A DNA stretch of 64,000 nucleotides from Diplolepis rosae (GCA_030998225.1 JAPYXD010000382.1:1860001-1924000), one strand, 5' to 3'; positions 24,021 to 35,908 are shown, counted from the first letter of the stretch. Program-made: numbers and translations. Notes: generated by a model from the letters alone, not told the origin.

Positions 24021-25223
24021 TTAGATGAATTTTTTTCCAGTGCCGGTCCTTGGGTAAGGTCCCATCAGGTCCAGCGCGATGATCTCATAGGGTGCGTTTG
24101 CTCGTCGAGGTCGTAGGCAGTCCTTTGCGCTGGCTCGTACTGCTTTGGTGCAGATACAGAGATGACAGCTCCCTATGTATTTTCTGGTATCTTGGCGCAT
24201 TCCTCGCCAGTAGTAGTGAGCCTGGATATCCAACAGGGTTACGTCCATTCCAGGGTGGCCGGCTAGAGTGGAATCGTGGTGTTCAAAGAGAACAGGTTCT
24301 AACATATCACGGGGCACGCGTAGAGACCAAGAATTGTTGACTAGGTAGCGTTTCCAGAATCCTCTGTGGTACAGACTGTGTTCTTGAACGTATTTTTCCT
24401 GGATCGGCGTTCTCGTTGGTTGGTTGTTTAGTTCGGTCCATCGTTCAACATCACGGGACACCACTGGGTCGTTTTGTTGCGCCTCGCACACACGGTTGAA
24501 TACTGGTGACACCCCGGTTACATTGATCTTGGGTCGATGTTCTCCGTTGGTTGACAGGGGTGAATTTTGTGTAGGTGGAAGCATCCTTTCCAGGTCGGGC
24601 TCTCCAGCAGTTGGTGCACTTGGGTCGGGGTGGCGAGAGAGTGCATCTGCCAGTTCGTTGTTTTTTCCAGGGCAGTGCTCGATCGTGAATGACAGTTCGT
24701 CAAGTAGGCAAGCCCACCTTGCCAGTTTTGAGCGGCTATCCTTTATTCTTCTCAGCCAGGTTAGCGCCGTGCTGTCTGTCCTGAGGATGAAGTGCCTGTC
24801 TTCTAGGTAAGGGCGGTATCGTTTGATCGCCCAGATCACTGTCAAGCACTCCTGTTCATTGCAATGGTACCTCGATTCTGCAAGAGTGAACTTGGCGCTT
24901 GAATAGGATATGATGCGTCTTTGGTTTCCAGCACTTTCCTGCATTAGGATTGCGCCCATTCCCCGGGCGCTGGCGTCTGTTTGCCAGATGAAGGGGAGCG
25001 CTGAGTCGGGCCGATCAAGTGTCAAAGGTTGGCCCATTAGTTTTTTTATCTTCTCGAACGCTGCTTGTGCCGATTGATTCCACTGGTACTTATTCTTTGT
25101 ATCCAGGAGATCGGTCAGTTCTGCTGCAGTTTTTGCAAAGTGGGGTACATATTCACGTAGCCAGCCACACGTACCTAGAAATTGGCGTAATTCTTTCCGG
25201 TTCTTCGGAGGGTTGGCCTCCAA
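24021..25223 (-). CDS. Gypsy RNase H and integrase N-terminus
   Basis: 400 residues. RT connection (RQFLGTCGWLREYVPHF) and RNase H follow: WQTDASARGMGAIL holds an acidic catalytic residue, then RTDSTALTWL and ELADALSRHP. The integrase zinc finger comes next (HHDSTLAGHPGMD, CHLCICTKA), and then the start of the core with its first Asp (ALDLMGPYP). The frame ends at a single stop after GKKFI and resumes in the same frame at 24,020. The retroviral-type RNase H removes template RNA and the finger helps the integrase multimerise. Confidence 0.85.
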   Translation of the reverse strand: MEANPPKNRKELRQFLGTCGWLREYVPHFAKTAAELTDLLDTKNKYQWNQSAQAAFEKIKKLMGQPLTLDRPDSALPFIWQTDASARGMGAILMQESAGNQRRIISYSSAKFTLAESRYHCNEQECLTVIWAIKRYRPYLEDRHFILRTDSTALTWLRRIKDSRSKLARWACLLDELSFTIEHCPGKNNELADALSRHPDPSAPTAGEPDLERMLPPTQNSPLSTNGEHRPKINVTGVSPVFNRVCEAQQNDPVVSRDVERWTELNNQPTRTPIQEKYVQEHSLYHRGFWKRYLVNNSWSLRVPRDMLEPVLFEHHDSTLAGHPGMDVTLLDIQAHYYWRGMRQDTRKYIGSCHLCICTKAVRASAKDCLRPRRANAPYEIIALDLMGPYPRTGTGKKFI

Positions 25224-25279
25224 GATGGCGCGAACGTGTTCAGGCTGTGGTTGGTTGCCTTTGGTAGTTACTACGTGGC

Positions 25280-26080
25280 CTAGATAGTCCAGCTTCTTCT
25301 GGCCGAAGTAAAATTTCTTAGGGTTGCAGGTAAGGCCGTAAACACCAGTTTGTCTAGTACTAGGCCGAGCTGCACTAGGTGCTCCTCTTCGGTGTTTGAA
25401 TATATAATTATATCGTCGAGGTAGCCAATTGCAAATTTCCGCCAGTAGTTACCTAATACTTCTCGCAATAGGTTCTGAAAAGTGCAAGGTGCATTTTTAA
25501 GGCCGAGAGGCATTACCTTAAATTGGTACTACCCTCCATCAGGAGTTGAGAAGGCTGCGTATTTACGAGAATCGGTATGTAGGGGAATCTGCCAGTATCC
25601 GCTTTTTAGGTCAATCGTCGAGAAGACCTTGGCTTGCCCTATCTCTTTCAGAGTCTCATGGATCGCAGGTAACGGTTGTGCCGCGTCGATAGTCAGGTCG
25701 TTTAACCTCCGGTAATCCACGCAGAATCATTTAGTTCCGTCTTTCTTCGTCTGGATCAAGGGTGTTGAGCTGTAAGGCGATGACGTGGGCTCGATGAAGT
25801 CGTCCACAAGCATCTCTGGAACTTCCTTGTCAATCACTGCTCGGTGGGCGTTAGAATATCCTCTAATTGGGATTCTGAAGGGTTGATTGTTTCGAAGATG
25901 AATCTCGTGTTGTACAGCGAGTGCTCTATTTAATTTTCCTCCTTGGAAAAATATTTTTGAATGCCACTCGATGAGTTCCCAGAATTTTTTCGCGTTGGCG
26001 TCGTCAAACTCATGGTTGATAACCCCCTTTAAAGCGATAGGTGGTGCCATGTTGGTTGGTCGTGTGTGCCAGGAATTCAC
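25280..26080 (-). pseudogene. Gypsy reverse transcriptase, frameshifted
   Basis: Three overlapping frames together cover the RT. 26,080-25,727 has the fingers up to SSPYSSTPLIQTKKDGTK. 25,720-25,529 has MDYRRLNDLTIDAAQPLP and FSTIDLKSGYWQIPL. 25,513-25,280 has MPLGLKNAPCTFQ and the active site GYLDDIIIY. Stops or frameshifts separate the pieces, at about 25,724 and 25,520. The enzyme would copy element RNA into DNA, but this copy is inactive. Confidence 0.85.
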
Positions 26081-26096
26081 CAGGATATGATTTACC

Positions 26097-26567
26097 CTAT
26101 ATCGTGATGTCCAGGCTCACGGTCCCGTACAGTTTCATGATGGCTTCGATATCGTCAGCCTCGACCTGGTTGGCTCGGTTGACCAGGACTGTGAAGGCAG
26201 ATCGTATCACTCGCCTGATACTCGGTTTGATTGTTTCGAGCATCAGTGAGACTAGTTCTTCCTCGGTATCGCCAGGTCTGAGCCGGTTCGCGAGCAAGTA
26301 CTTTTTTTGAAGGAATATTCTTACGGGTTCTCTCTCCTGGTGTTTCGTCGAGTAAAGTTGAGTCCGTAGGCGTAAGATTGTGCTGGTACCAGCAAACTTG
26401 TTTGTGAATAGCTCACAGAATTCTTCCCAGGGTAGATTGAAGGATTTGTAGGCACTCCACCATTTGGCAGCTGTATCCTGGAGTGCTTTACCCGTAGTTC
26501 GAGTCCACTGAGAGAGAGACTGGATTGCAGCGGGCAGAATCAAACTCGGCAGTTGTAGGTTGAACAT
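26097..26567 (-). CDS. Gag-like capsid ORF
   Basis: 156 residues starting at the ATG at 26,567. The segment WWSAYKSFNLPWEEFCELF and the later YLLANRLRPGDTEEELV fit the retrotransposon gag capsid domain. The protein ends with YGTVSLDITI without a CCHC knuckle, so nucleocapsid is missing. In intact relatives Gag assembles the particle that packages element RNA. The RT ORF follows within about 20 bp. Confidence 0.7.
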   Translation of the reverse strand: MFNLQLPSLILPAAIQSLSQWTRTTGKALQDTAAKWWSAYKSFNLPWEEFCELFTNKFAGTSTILRLRTQLYSTKHQEREPVRIFLQKKYLLANRLRPGDTEEELVSLMLETIKPSIRRVIRSAFTVLVNRANQVEADDIEAIMKLYGTVSLDITI

Positions 26568-26663
26568 TTTTTTCTTTGATTTGAAGAGCGTCTTTAGTTA
26601 CGTAGGTCAGGAACTCCCGACCAAAGTGAACTGTCAATCTAGCGTCTCGAGGCCCTTTTTATA

Positions 26664-27199
26664 GGGATGAGAGATGAGGAGAAATGTCGCGGTGGAAGGA
26701 GGGAAGGTTTTTTTAGTATAGTTTTTGAGTATCGAGTCTCCTTCCCTTTTGCGATTTTTCCAGCTCCTTGGAGTGAGGAAGTATTGCTATCTTCCTGTAT
26801 CCAATGGCTAGCATCGCTGCGTCCTTTTCGCCCTGTTTGTAGTGATCGATCGAGAAGGGATAGATGCTGAGGGAGTCTACTTGCCTCCCCCACTTTTCCT
26901 CCCTTTCCCGGCTTTCACTTTTCCTGTCGTAGGAGTGAAGTCCGTTTCGTGACAAGGGGGCAGCGGGGAGAGGGAAGATGCTTGTGGATCGGTCAAAACG
27001 CATGGGTGAGATAAGGAAAGGGTTTTTCCGATGCCTAAATGGCAGGACGGAAAAGGACGCATGACCATACCGTTCTAACGGTACTGCTTTTGCGGGACCT
27101 CGAGTTGCTTTTAACTGAATTCTACTTCCGACAAGTATCTTACTGTTAAAAAAATTGAGTGTTTTTCTAGCGTTACGTTATACGGCTTAAGGCGCGTAT
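26664..27199. other. Flank of the Gypsy element
   Basis: Possibly upstream regulatory DNA or LTR relic of the minus-strand element. No repeat partner is found near 23 kb and no gene is seen. Confidence 0.3.
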
Positions 27200-27690
27200 A
27201 TCAGAATTTTCATAAATTTTATTTTATACTAGAGAAATGAAATGTGTATTTTCAATACAAAATTAAATATTGTTTCTTATTTTTTCAATAATCAAACCTT
27301 CTATTCACAATTATGTATTGAAAAAGAGGCTCTTAAAAAGTGTAACGTATTTTAAAAGCTTTTTCAAAGTATTTTATTATCATAATATCTGTCAATTTAG
27401 CTTCATACTAAAGAAATCTCAAGGTGTAATTTCGTATGCAACATTAGATAAAGTTAATATATATTTTAAAATAACCAAACTTCTTATGTATACTTTTATA
27501 TTGAAGTTGTCATGCAAAGGATTTTAAGTATTCTGAAAACTTTTCCAAAGTATTTCAACCCAAGGATATATTATTCAATTTTACATCATGTTAGGGAAAT
27601 CTCATGATGTTATTTCTTATGCAAATTTCGACATGATTTATTTTTTTTATAATGAAACCGTTCATTTATACAGGCATGGAAATTATTTTA
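27200..27690. repeat. Diverged tandem array, right part
   Basis: Units share AATCAAACCTT, GTAATTTCGTATGC and CAAAGTATTT phrases with 22,330-23,000. See the left part. Confidence 0.5.
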
Positions 27691-29034
27691 TAATTGTACA
27701 TCGGTAATTAAATTTTCACCATTCCCTGCGAAAAAAATTGATCTTGTTAGATATGGTCAGATCAAATTCCCAGATCTAACCATTTTTTTCGGAATATGTT
27801 AAGTGGGAAGGCGTTAGGAATGCTTTAAGTTATGTAGATAATATAGGTAGGTTAGAGGGTTCGAATACAAAAGTGAATACGAAATTTTTAATTCAAGCGT
27901 GCGATTACATACCTGCGTATAAATGTGAGTTTATGTATACAGATAAACGCGAATAATTATAACTACGATTTTTCAATGCAAGTGGCCTGTAACATAAACG
28001 CATAGAGTATCCAAATTCAGGAAATTCCTAATGTATTATTTTATTAACATTAATATTACCATTAATATTAATATTGCTTTTATATAATGTTAATTCATTT
28101 GTTAAGTATTAAGACCTTTAATATTGTTGCGAATAACTATAACTATAGTTTCATGCGAGTGACCTGTCACATGATCGCAAAGATTGTAATTTTAATACCT
28201 AAAATAATGTTCAAATGAATGTACGTCCAGGAAAGTGTTAGAAATATTTTCGCTGGAAAGAAGAAGAAAGAGGAGAGAGCAGGAGAGAAGAAGAGAGAGC
28301 ATGAGAGAGAGGAAGAGGGAGAGATATCCAGCGCGCGTACACTCATGCACTGTATGTCACTATAGTTTTCTGCCGTTTGTCAATTCCTTTCTTCGTTCGC
28401 CCATGCACATTCCCCATATACCCGTCTCTTTTGGAAACCTTTGATGTGTTCTGCTGTGCATCGCGAGGCTAGGATACATTCCATTTTCACACTTCCTTCT
28501 CGTGTGCCTATCCTTGCTTAGATGCTCTAGCCAGCTGATCTCCCACAACAAAAGCCACGTGCTTTTTGTAATTAAAACCTAAAGACTTCTGAATATTTAA
28601 AATAATTATGTTAAGGCTATATAATTCATATAATGATTATAAGCCTAGACTAATTAAATATATATTTGTAACTGAATTATTATTTATAACTGAATCAGCA
28701 TGATAAAAAGTCCATCTAAATTCCTGAAACCTCCCTACCATTATTTCCTTGTCCAATCATAGATTCCTTAATCATCGAAAAACCCTACCATGTTCACATC
28801 GCGATGAATCACTAAAGCAAATCAACGCCATGCCAAATTCGCAGTTACTCAGAGCAGGTCGACCTCTAATGTATTGGGTGTCCCCGTGGGATAGTTCATG
28901 TGCGGTGGTGTACGCGGCGCTAGTTGTCGCAAGCGGGCGGAGTGCGGCAAAGGGAACGGCTTCGTATGAGTTCCGCCATTGTTGTATACAAGTATCAACA
29001 ATTCGTACGCGATCGCGCTTTATAATCATTTAAA
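27691..29034. other. Non-coding; purine-rich microsatellite at 28,255-28,325
   Basis: Mostly AT-rich without recognisable genes. 28,255-28,325 is an imperfect GA/AAG tract. The short Glu/Arg-rich ORF over it is a by-product of the tract. A phrase at 28,895-28,935 (GTACGCGGCGCTAGTTG) recurs, slightly changed, at 31,407-31,430 beyond the THAP gene. Confidence 0.45.
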
Positions 29035-31185
29035 ATGAATTCGAAGTACGAAATTCAGTGTGCTGTGAGTGGGTGTACCTCCAAAAGGGGTCGGAAGAAC
29101 AATGTGCCAATTCATCGGTTTCCGAAGAAAGAAAATGCCGGACAACGATGGATAGAAGCATGCTCAAATCCCTGCTTGTCGAGGTTAGAATATCTCGAAG
29201 TACTAGAAAGACAATTTTTTATTTGTCATCGACATTTTTCCGACGTTACATTTACCGTCGTGTAGTGATGTGTCGAGTGGAAGTGATGTGAACATTAAAC
29301 CGGCGAGTGTTTCTTCCCCATCATACTTCGAAATTTTTATTCCCGAAGTAGAAAAACCTACAGAAGGCACACGAGACTTTGAAGAAAGTAGCGTGTAGTT
29401 TGCACACGTAAGTAACAATATTTTTAATTTCATACGATATTGTATATAATTTCAAACTTTTCGACTCTGATCAGAGTCCTGATTAGTGATATTTATTTCT
29501 AAAATTTTAAGTGCAATAAATAAAATATTACATATATGAGCCCTATTTCGAAGTATAAACTTTGAAAATGTGAAGAAATGTAAAAATCGTGAGAAAATTT
29601 ACATAAAATAGTACAAGAAACTTCGATGAAGTATCTAAAACTTCCTTAGGAATGACAATAAAATTCTAGCACGTAATTTTGAGATACCAAACTAAAAAAG
29701 TAGTATATACACTACCGGTCAAAATTATTTATTCACCTGCTGTGTTAGCTATTCTTAAAGTGTCATAATTTTTATAATTATTTAAATTTTGCATCTAGTG
29801 AGCCCAAATTGAAGGCAAAATGATAATTTTATAAGAATATATTGCAAAAAACGTCTAATTTCGATCTTTTTGAATAAATATTAATAACACTGAAATTAAT
29901 TAAGACTTTTAAACGTTTCGGGTCTCATTTTGAAGGTTACTCTTCATAGTATTTTGTTGACTTATCAAGATATTTTTAGAATTTTTCTTTTGTATTCTAC
30001 CCTGGGGTCAAACATAGTACAAACATGTCGAAAAGTTTCAAATGAAGACAGTAATCTATAAATTTTATTAAAATATGATACACATTGGTTTTTAAAAATT
30101 GCTTGTAAGTAGCTACACATTTTTAAAATTTTATGACCTTTTTATATCATTTTTGACGCCGGGTAGAATCCAGGAAAAAAAATCTGAAAATATCTTGATT
30201 ATTCAGCAAAATACTATGAAAACCTACCATTTAAATGAGACAAAAAACTTTTAAAAATCTTAATTAATTTCAGAGTTGTTAATATTTTTCAGAATGATTG
30301 AAATTACAAGTTTTTTTGAAATATTTTTTTATAAAATTAACATTTTGTTATTTTTTCTGATTTTTCTAAATCATTTCAGTCGATTATGTCGATAATTAGA
30401 AGAGTGTATCTTTGTACGTGACAACGGAACTCTACTATATCGAACTTATCAACCTATGATTCAGAATTAATCCAACGTTATTTAAAACTAGATGGTATTT
30501 TCCAATATAAATTGAAGAAATTTTTCTGTGAAAAAAAAAAATTCTTCAATTTTGTTATTTTGTTTATTTTATTATTTTTTATTTTGTTTTATTTGTTATT
30601 TGCAAAATTGTATTAACTTTTATTTTATGATAGGGAAAAAAATTTCAACTTGTTATTTTAAAAATTAAGACACTTTAGGAATAGCTGAAACAACAAGTGA
30701 ACAAATAATTTCGACCGGCAGTGTACTTCTGTCTAAATGTTACTGAAGATATAGATGCAAGTACATATATAGTATAAAAGTACAAAGGATTATTTATGAA
30801 AAAATAGCTGAGAATTGCCAATACCAATTCCACAATGTCAGAAATTCCCACCACAATTTCGCGAAACATGTGACTGGAGTTTTATTTTATAAAATTTATT
30901 TTTATTTATTTTATGAAATACCTACGAAATAAATTTCAAATATTCATAGAAATTAAATGCTTTTAATCTATATTCCAGAAAAAAGAATCAGAAGATATCC
31001 CAGAAGCAGGAACCAGCAAGGATGTACTTGCAGAAGACTTTCACACAACACCGAAGAGAGCTATCTCGACCCCACAAAGTGTTCGATTATCTTGTAGTAT
31101 AAAAATCAACGCAAAATGTACTGAGAAACTATATTTTCTGAAAATAAAAATACAAATTACAGATATTTTTGATTTTTATTTATGA
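29035..31185 (+). pseudogene. THAP-domain gene remnant, two exons
   Basis: Exon 1 (29,035-29,407) starts ATG and encodes a THAP-type C2CH zinc finger: CAVSGC, then HRFPKKENAGQRW, then ICHRHF. THAP domains bind DNA in transcription factors and in P-element-like transposases. The frame shifts near 29,250, and TAG in the new frame stands just before the donor GTAAGT at 29,408. Exon 2 (30,979-31,185) follows a TATTCCAG-like acceptor and its open frame matches the donor phase (0). The intron holds a Tc1-like MITE. The agreement of phase supports a real gene that has decayed, or an error-bearing allele. A THAP transposase relic is the alternative. Confidence 0.6.
29710..30723. mobile_element. Tc1-type MITE in the THAP intron
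   Basis: The ends CACTACCGGTCAAAATTATT and AATAATTTCGACCGGCAGTG are inverted repeats. TA borders both sides (29,708-29,709, 30,724-30,725). CACT...CCGGTC termini are usual for Tc1-like elements. The 1,014-bp interior is AT-rich and partly palindromic. No transposase. Confidence 0.8.
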
Positions 31186-32298
31186 CGACAAAACCATGAT
31201 TTAAGGCAAATTTGTGAAAATGTAATTAAAGAGTGAGTTGATATCAACATAACTTCTCACTCTTGAATTAAATTTTCACAATTTTGCGCTAAATCTTCCA
31301 TTTCCTTTCAATTTTATTTGAATATATTCTCTGTAACACATTTAAAGAACCTACGTATGCATTTATATGCACATACACGTGCACGCATAATGGTAGTTCA
31401 TGCGCAGTGCTGTACGCGGCGCGAGTTGCTAACGGTCCACCACCTTTCCATTAGGTTTGCACGGCCTGCAGTTACTCGAGCAACCTGGTACTAACCAGAA
31501 CTACTCGGACAGTAGCGAATGTAGTTTTTCTACTTTGCCCGTCCGCGGTTCAGAACATGTACGTCCTATCACCTGGATAGTTGACTTAGATTCGTAAAAA
31601 GGCCTAGCCAGGGCCACAAATTGGGGATTGTACTTGGTCGGACGTACATACTTCTAAAATCTTTCCTCCGACGAAAGCCGTTCACGGGGTTGTCGCGCTA
31701 AAAAATTATACAAGTAAAATTTTTACCACTACGCTTCGCGCTGAAATAATATTTTGAGTGCGTCTGTGGTCGGTTAGCCGCGAGAGTTAACTGTGCGTGT
31801 ACAGCCTAGCGTTGAAAACCTAGCTAGTTACATACTAACTAGCTAAGGAAATCTACATCTCATCGAATCTCAAAACGACGAGGAGTTATTTCCTTATAAC
31901 CAGAAATAGGTTTATTGTGAGACAGAAGTGGCGAAGGACAGGCAATTTAAAAGTACTGCTTCCCTTCTAGTATAAAGCTATCCATTTCTTTGTCACCTTA
32001 AAGCTATAAGGTTGAAGTAAAGAAAAAGGGTGTGTGCGCGAGTGAGTCGCGTAAGGACAAGAGTGGTTCCTTTTTGGAACCACGGAAACATTAAATCGAA
32101 TTTGGCCCGGATCTCCAGGACTTCAGCAGCCAGAACGTATTCTCCTTCTTTGCTTTTGCTCCCAGGACATCCGGTAGGATTAAGAAACTAGAAAAAACCC
32201 AAGAAGGCGGTAACGTATACTTTGTACCGTTCTAATTTACTTTTTTCCGTTTTAACTCATGTAAAACTGTTCACATTGGTTTGGTTGTTTTATTTTCC
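31186..32298. other. No gene recognised
   Basis: Moderately GC-rich stretch (31,390-32,240) with no domain-bearing ORF. It could be UTR or promoter DNA of an unseen gene, but I cannot show this. Confidence 0.35.
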
Positions 32299-32302
32299 TT
32301 AA

Positions 32303-32523
32303 CCCTTGCTTACCACTCTGGGTCCAAAGGACCCAGGACCTTTTTGCGCCTGAATTTTAAATACCTAAATGAAATAGAAACGGGTCTGTAGCAACATTTG
32401 TCGACAGCTGAAGAGTTTAACTACCCTTCAGGTCATTTAGCATGACGCTAGAGCCATTCGTCTACTTTTGGCAACTGTCCAAAAATAGGCCTGGGTCTTT
32501 TGGACCCATGTGTGGTAAGTACG
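32303..32523. mobile_element. Short inverted-repeat MITE
   Basis: Left CTTACCACTCTGGGTCC and right GGACCCATGTGTGGTAAG are inverted, and each also contains the small palindrome GGGTCC...GGACCC. TTAA precedes the left end (32,299-32,302). The right side reads TTCG, so the target duplication has decayed. Probably piggyBac-type. Confidence 0.6.
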
Positions 32524-33355
32524 TTCGAAAGCGATTTTTTGGACAGAATTTTTTTTTTAGTGTATATTGGCTTTACATTGAAGAATAAAGCGTATAAAGT
32601 ACGTTCAATAACGTCTAATTTTTTTTATAACAATTTACAACTTTTCAATAACGATAATTGTTAAATGGAGTGATGATAAATTTTCGACGATGAAATAAAA
32701 AAATTAATTCTCTCTTTTCATGTATATGAATTTTAGCAGCTTCATTCAAACTTATTTGAAGCACCTTTCCCCTTTGCTTTCGTTCAAAATTAAAAGTGAT
32801 AAGCGTAGGCACGTAGAATACTCTCTCAGTCCGAGAGTAGAAGACCAACGACCCCACATAATAATAAACGAATTTAGCTAATATTTATTCTAACTAAATT
32901 CGAGAGTTTGGATGACCTTCGCGTATTCATTATACTAATGAATAAAATATATTAAGGGCAATTCTTTTTTTACTTTTTATTCATTTTATTCAAATTAATA
33001 ATAGCCGTACATAACAAACTGTTGGTGGAAGCGGTGGGATATCTGTCTTTCGCGCTATACTCCACCGGCTACGTTTACTAGTAACTCTCTGTTAGAAGCA
33101 AACTTTTACTTTTCCAATTTTTCTTATAATTTCACTATTTATCTCAGTTTCAAGAAAAAGAAAAAAATTACAATTTTTCCGAAATTTTAAATATAATTAG
33201 CTCTGCCATTTTCTTCCTTTTTTTTGGAACTTCAAAACTTTTCTTGAAATTTAATTTTGACATGATTTCATATATATTAATGTAATGTTATGATATAATA
33301 CATATATTATATTATTGATTATTGATAGAAATATAAAAAACCACTACCCTCAATC
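32524..33355. other. AT-rich sequence, nothing recognised
   Basis: No coding or repeat structure that I can support. Confidence 0.4.
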
Positions 33356-34765
33356 AAATCCTGATAAAATCCTTAAATTGAGCTGAATAGGTGAACCACA
33401 GCGATAATCCCGCAGGGGGTGCCAATTTCGACAGTTTCAATTCTATTCCCGCGATGGTCCGCCGAAGGGATTGAAACTTCTCAATTTGAATAATCCTTTT
33501 TCTCCAAAAATAAATAAAATTGAGTTTTGAGAATTCGCTTTTGTACTATTTAGCAGAAAGTTAATTCTGAAATTCAAGCTCTTGTGCTCTTCAGCAGAGA
33601 GACTGAATTTTAAACTTCAATCTGTATTCCAACTTTTCTTTTATTAAGAATTTACACTTATGATCTTTAGTAGAGTGCCAATTCTAGAATTAAGTCTTTT
33701 ATACTCTTCAGCAGAAAGAATTAATTCGAAAACAAAAATTATTTCATTTTCCTAAATTTGTGTTCTCTAAGATTCCCCTTTATGCTTTTCAGCAGAAGGT
33801 TAATTCTAAAATTTAAGCTTTTATGCTTATTAGCAAAAAGACTAAATTTTGAACATCAATTTGATTCCAAATGACTTTTCCAAATTATTTTTCGTATGAT
33901 ATACAAGACATATATTATTGATTATTGATTATTGTTATTTATTAATTTATTTATATTGATTATATATAATTGTAGATGTTATTATTATATGTAATTATAT
34001 TGTATTGATTTAGTCTAATAATTATTAATTATCAATTGTTTAACATTATTGACATTGTATCAATATAATGTATGTTGTAATATAATATGATAATTCTATT
34101 TTTTTTATGCCTGGTGATTCTAGAATAAAATAAAAGTTAACAAGTCACTCAAGGGTTGGACCTTGAGGCTAACTTGTGTGAATAATATTTAACCTTATTT
34201 TATTCGAAATCTTTCATACTATTTGTGCATATCAGCCATCATTCGATTTTTCTTACATAATTCATACTTCCTTTTAAAATAAAATAAAAGCAATCAAGTC
34301 ACTCAAGGGTTTGACCTTGAGGCTAACTTGTGTGACTTAACATCGGCATTATTTTATTTGCAATTTCTACCCTTCTGGTTATAGTACCTTATCCTAGAAT
34401 AAAATAAAAGCAATCAAGTCACTCAAGGGTTTGACCTTGAGGCTAACTTGTGTGACTTAACATCGGCATTATTTTATTCACTATTTTATTTACAATTTCT
34501 ACCTAAACTCCAATCCTGATAAGATCCTTAAGTTGAGCGAAATAGGTGAACCACCGCGATAATCCCGCAGGGGGTGCCAATTTTGACAGTTTTAATTCTA
34601 TGCCCGCGATAGTCCGCCGAAGGGATTGAAACTTCTCAATTTAAATAATCCATGGTAGTGTTTTGTACAAAATAGGTGAACCACCGCGATAATCCCGCAG
34701 GGGGTGCCAATTTTGACAATCTCAATTCTATTCCCGCAATAGTCCGCCGAAGGGATTGAAATCAC
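33356..34765. repeat. Three dispersed copies of a ~100-140-bp repeat
   Basis: Copies at about 33,359-33,500, 34,514-34,653 and 34,668-34,764 share AATAGGTGAACCAC, ATAATCCCGCAGGGGGTGCC and GTCCGCCGAAGGGATTGAAA. The first two are 140 bp and nearly colinear; the third lacks the beginning. Between the first and second lie AGCAGAAAGTTAATTC-type imperfect repeats (33,530-33,850) and part of a hairpin array. The whole may be a decayed LTR related to the ERV leader. Confidence 0.7.
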
Positions 34766-35025
34766 ACAAAACACTCTAGCAACTCCGTCCCATACTGAAT
34801 TGGCTGGGCTAGCAAGGAGTTGGTGCCTGAAGCTAGCTTAGTTAATCTGAAGAAAAATTACTTGTGTCTAATTCGAATCTCCTGTGATACTTATTACGGA
34901 ACAATTAATTTATTTAATTCACGTGAATCTTTCTAAAAAGTCACTTTCAAAACTCTCTGATTCACTTAAATAAATAAAATGAAATTATCAAATTACTCAG
35001 GAATTTGACCTTGAGGCTAGCCTGA
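34145..35025 (+). repeat. Hairpin array with constant 19-nt loop, locus 1
   Basis: Four hairpins at 34,145-34,181, 34,296-34,338, 34,416-34,458 and 34,997-35,025. Each has a 19-nt loop of the form GGTTTGACCTTGAGGCTAA. The fourth loop starts AATTTG. Stems are TCACTCAAG, AAGTCACTCAAG (twice) and TCAGG, paired with their near-complements. The second and third sit in an 80-bp direct repeat; the fourth does not. The same loop family occurs at 46,044-46,561. Confidence 0.8.
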
Positions 35026-35218
35026 AACAATGAACACCTAAACGAATTGATCTGTGCCCAGAATCCGAATTTTAGATGATAGGATTCTGCACCCCTGGGA
35101 GCGTGTTGACTTGTGTCAATTCTTCTGACTTTCGGTCAGACCTTATGCTCAAGAGAAAAATGCTGTAACAAATTCCGGGGGTGGTGACCCACCTCACGAG
35201 AATATGCCTTAAATTTAA

Positions 35219-35507
35219 CCCTTTCGTTACGGCAGCCCGCTCCACAGAGCTGACGCCACGGAACGGGGCACCGTGTCGCGAAGTGTGCACATTGCACGCT
35301 GGTAAACTGGTTTTCGACGTACTTTTTTGAGTTTTACATAACGACATATTTGGAGACTTTAAAATTATTATAAATAATAATACAATTTAATTTAAAAAAT
35401 TTATATCGTACACACAGGTCATCGCGTGGATGCCGTCTATATCCGGCGCTCGTACACACAGGTCATCGAATGGATGCCGGTTATATCCGGCGCTCGTAGC
35501 GAAAGGG
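35219..35507. mobile_element. TTAA-flanked piggyBac-type MITE
   Basis: CCCTTTCGTTACGG at the left and CGTAGCGAAAGGG at the right are inverted. TTAA borders both (35,215-35,218, 35,508-35,511). A 43-bp segment containing CACAGGTCATCG and TATATCCGGCGCTCGTA is tandemly doubled at 35,410-35,497. Confidence 0.85.
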
Positions 35508-35511
35508 TTAA

Positions 35512-35876
35512 TATAAAAAAAAAGAAAAATTATAAACAAATTTCATCACAAATATGACCTTAGCAAATACCGACGTAAACATTTTTGTATATATGTATGT
35601 AATGTATAAACCTATGTACAATACCTAATATTTAACAGTAAGAGTTGTGCAGGGTTGCGTCCGTCATTACAGGCAAACTTATGCAAAAACTCAAAATAGA
35701 TCTCGATGCAGCAAACGGAGATAATTCCTTGTTGTTCATTACCTATTATTAGATAATTTTGCTATATAAGACGTAACTGTACGCACGTAATTGTAACGAT
35801 AATTATTTCAAATTAATTAATTGAGTCCTTTTTTTCCCACAGAAAGATTTCAAATTCTTTAAAATTCGAATTAATA

Positions 35877-35908
<32 letters not shown>

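Larger units (their letters stand above)
23145..26663 (-). mobile_element. Gypsy-type retrotransposon, minus strand
   Basis: Minus-strand order is gag-like ORF, RT, RNase H, integrase. A TATAAAAAGG box at 26,663-26,654 lies about 90 bp upstream of the gag ATG. I found no LTR pair, no protease DTG and no nucleocapsid finger. The copy is 5'-compressed and broken by frameshifts in RT and one stop before the integrase core. Confidence 0.85.

Noticed and set aside
24424..24810. Plus-strand ORF of 128 codons
   Set aside because: Shadow of the minus-strand Gypsy RNase H/integrase ORF.
28235..28444. Glu/Arg-rich ORF
   Set aside because: Product of the GA-rich microsatellite.
35215..35511. CRISPR-like or regulatory repeat
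   Set aside because: The doubled 43-bp segment lies within TTAA-flanked inverted ends, so it is part of a MITE.
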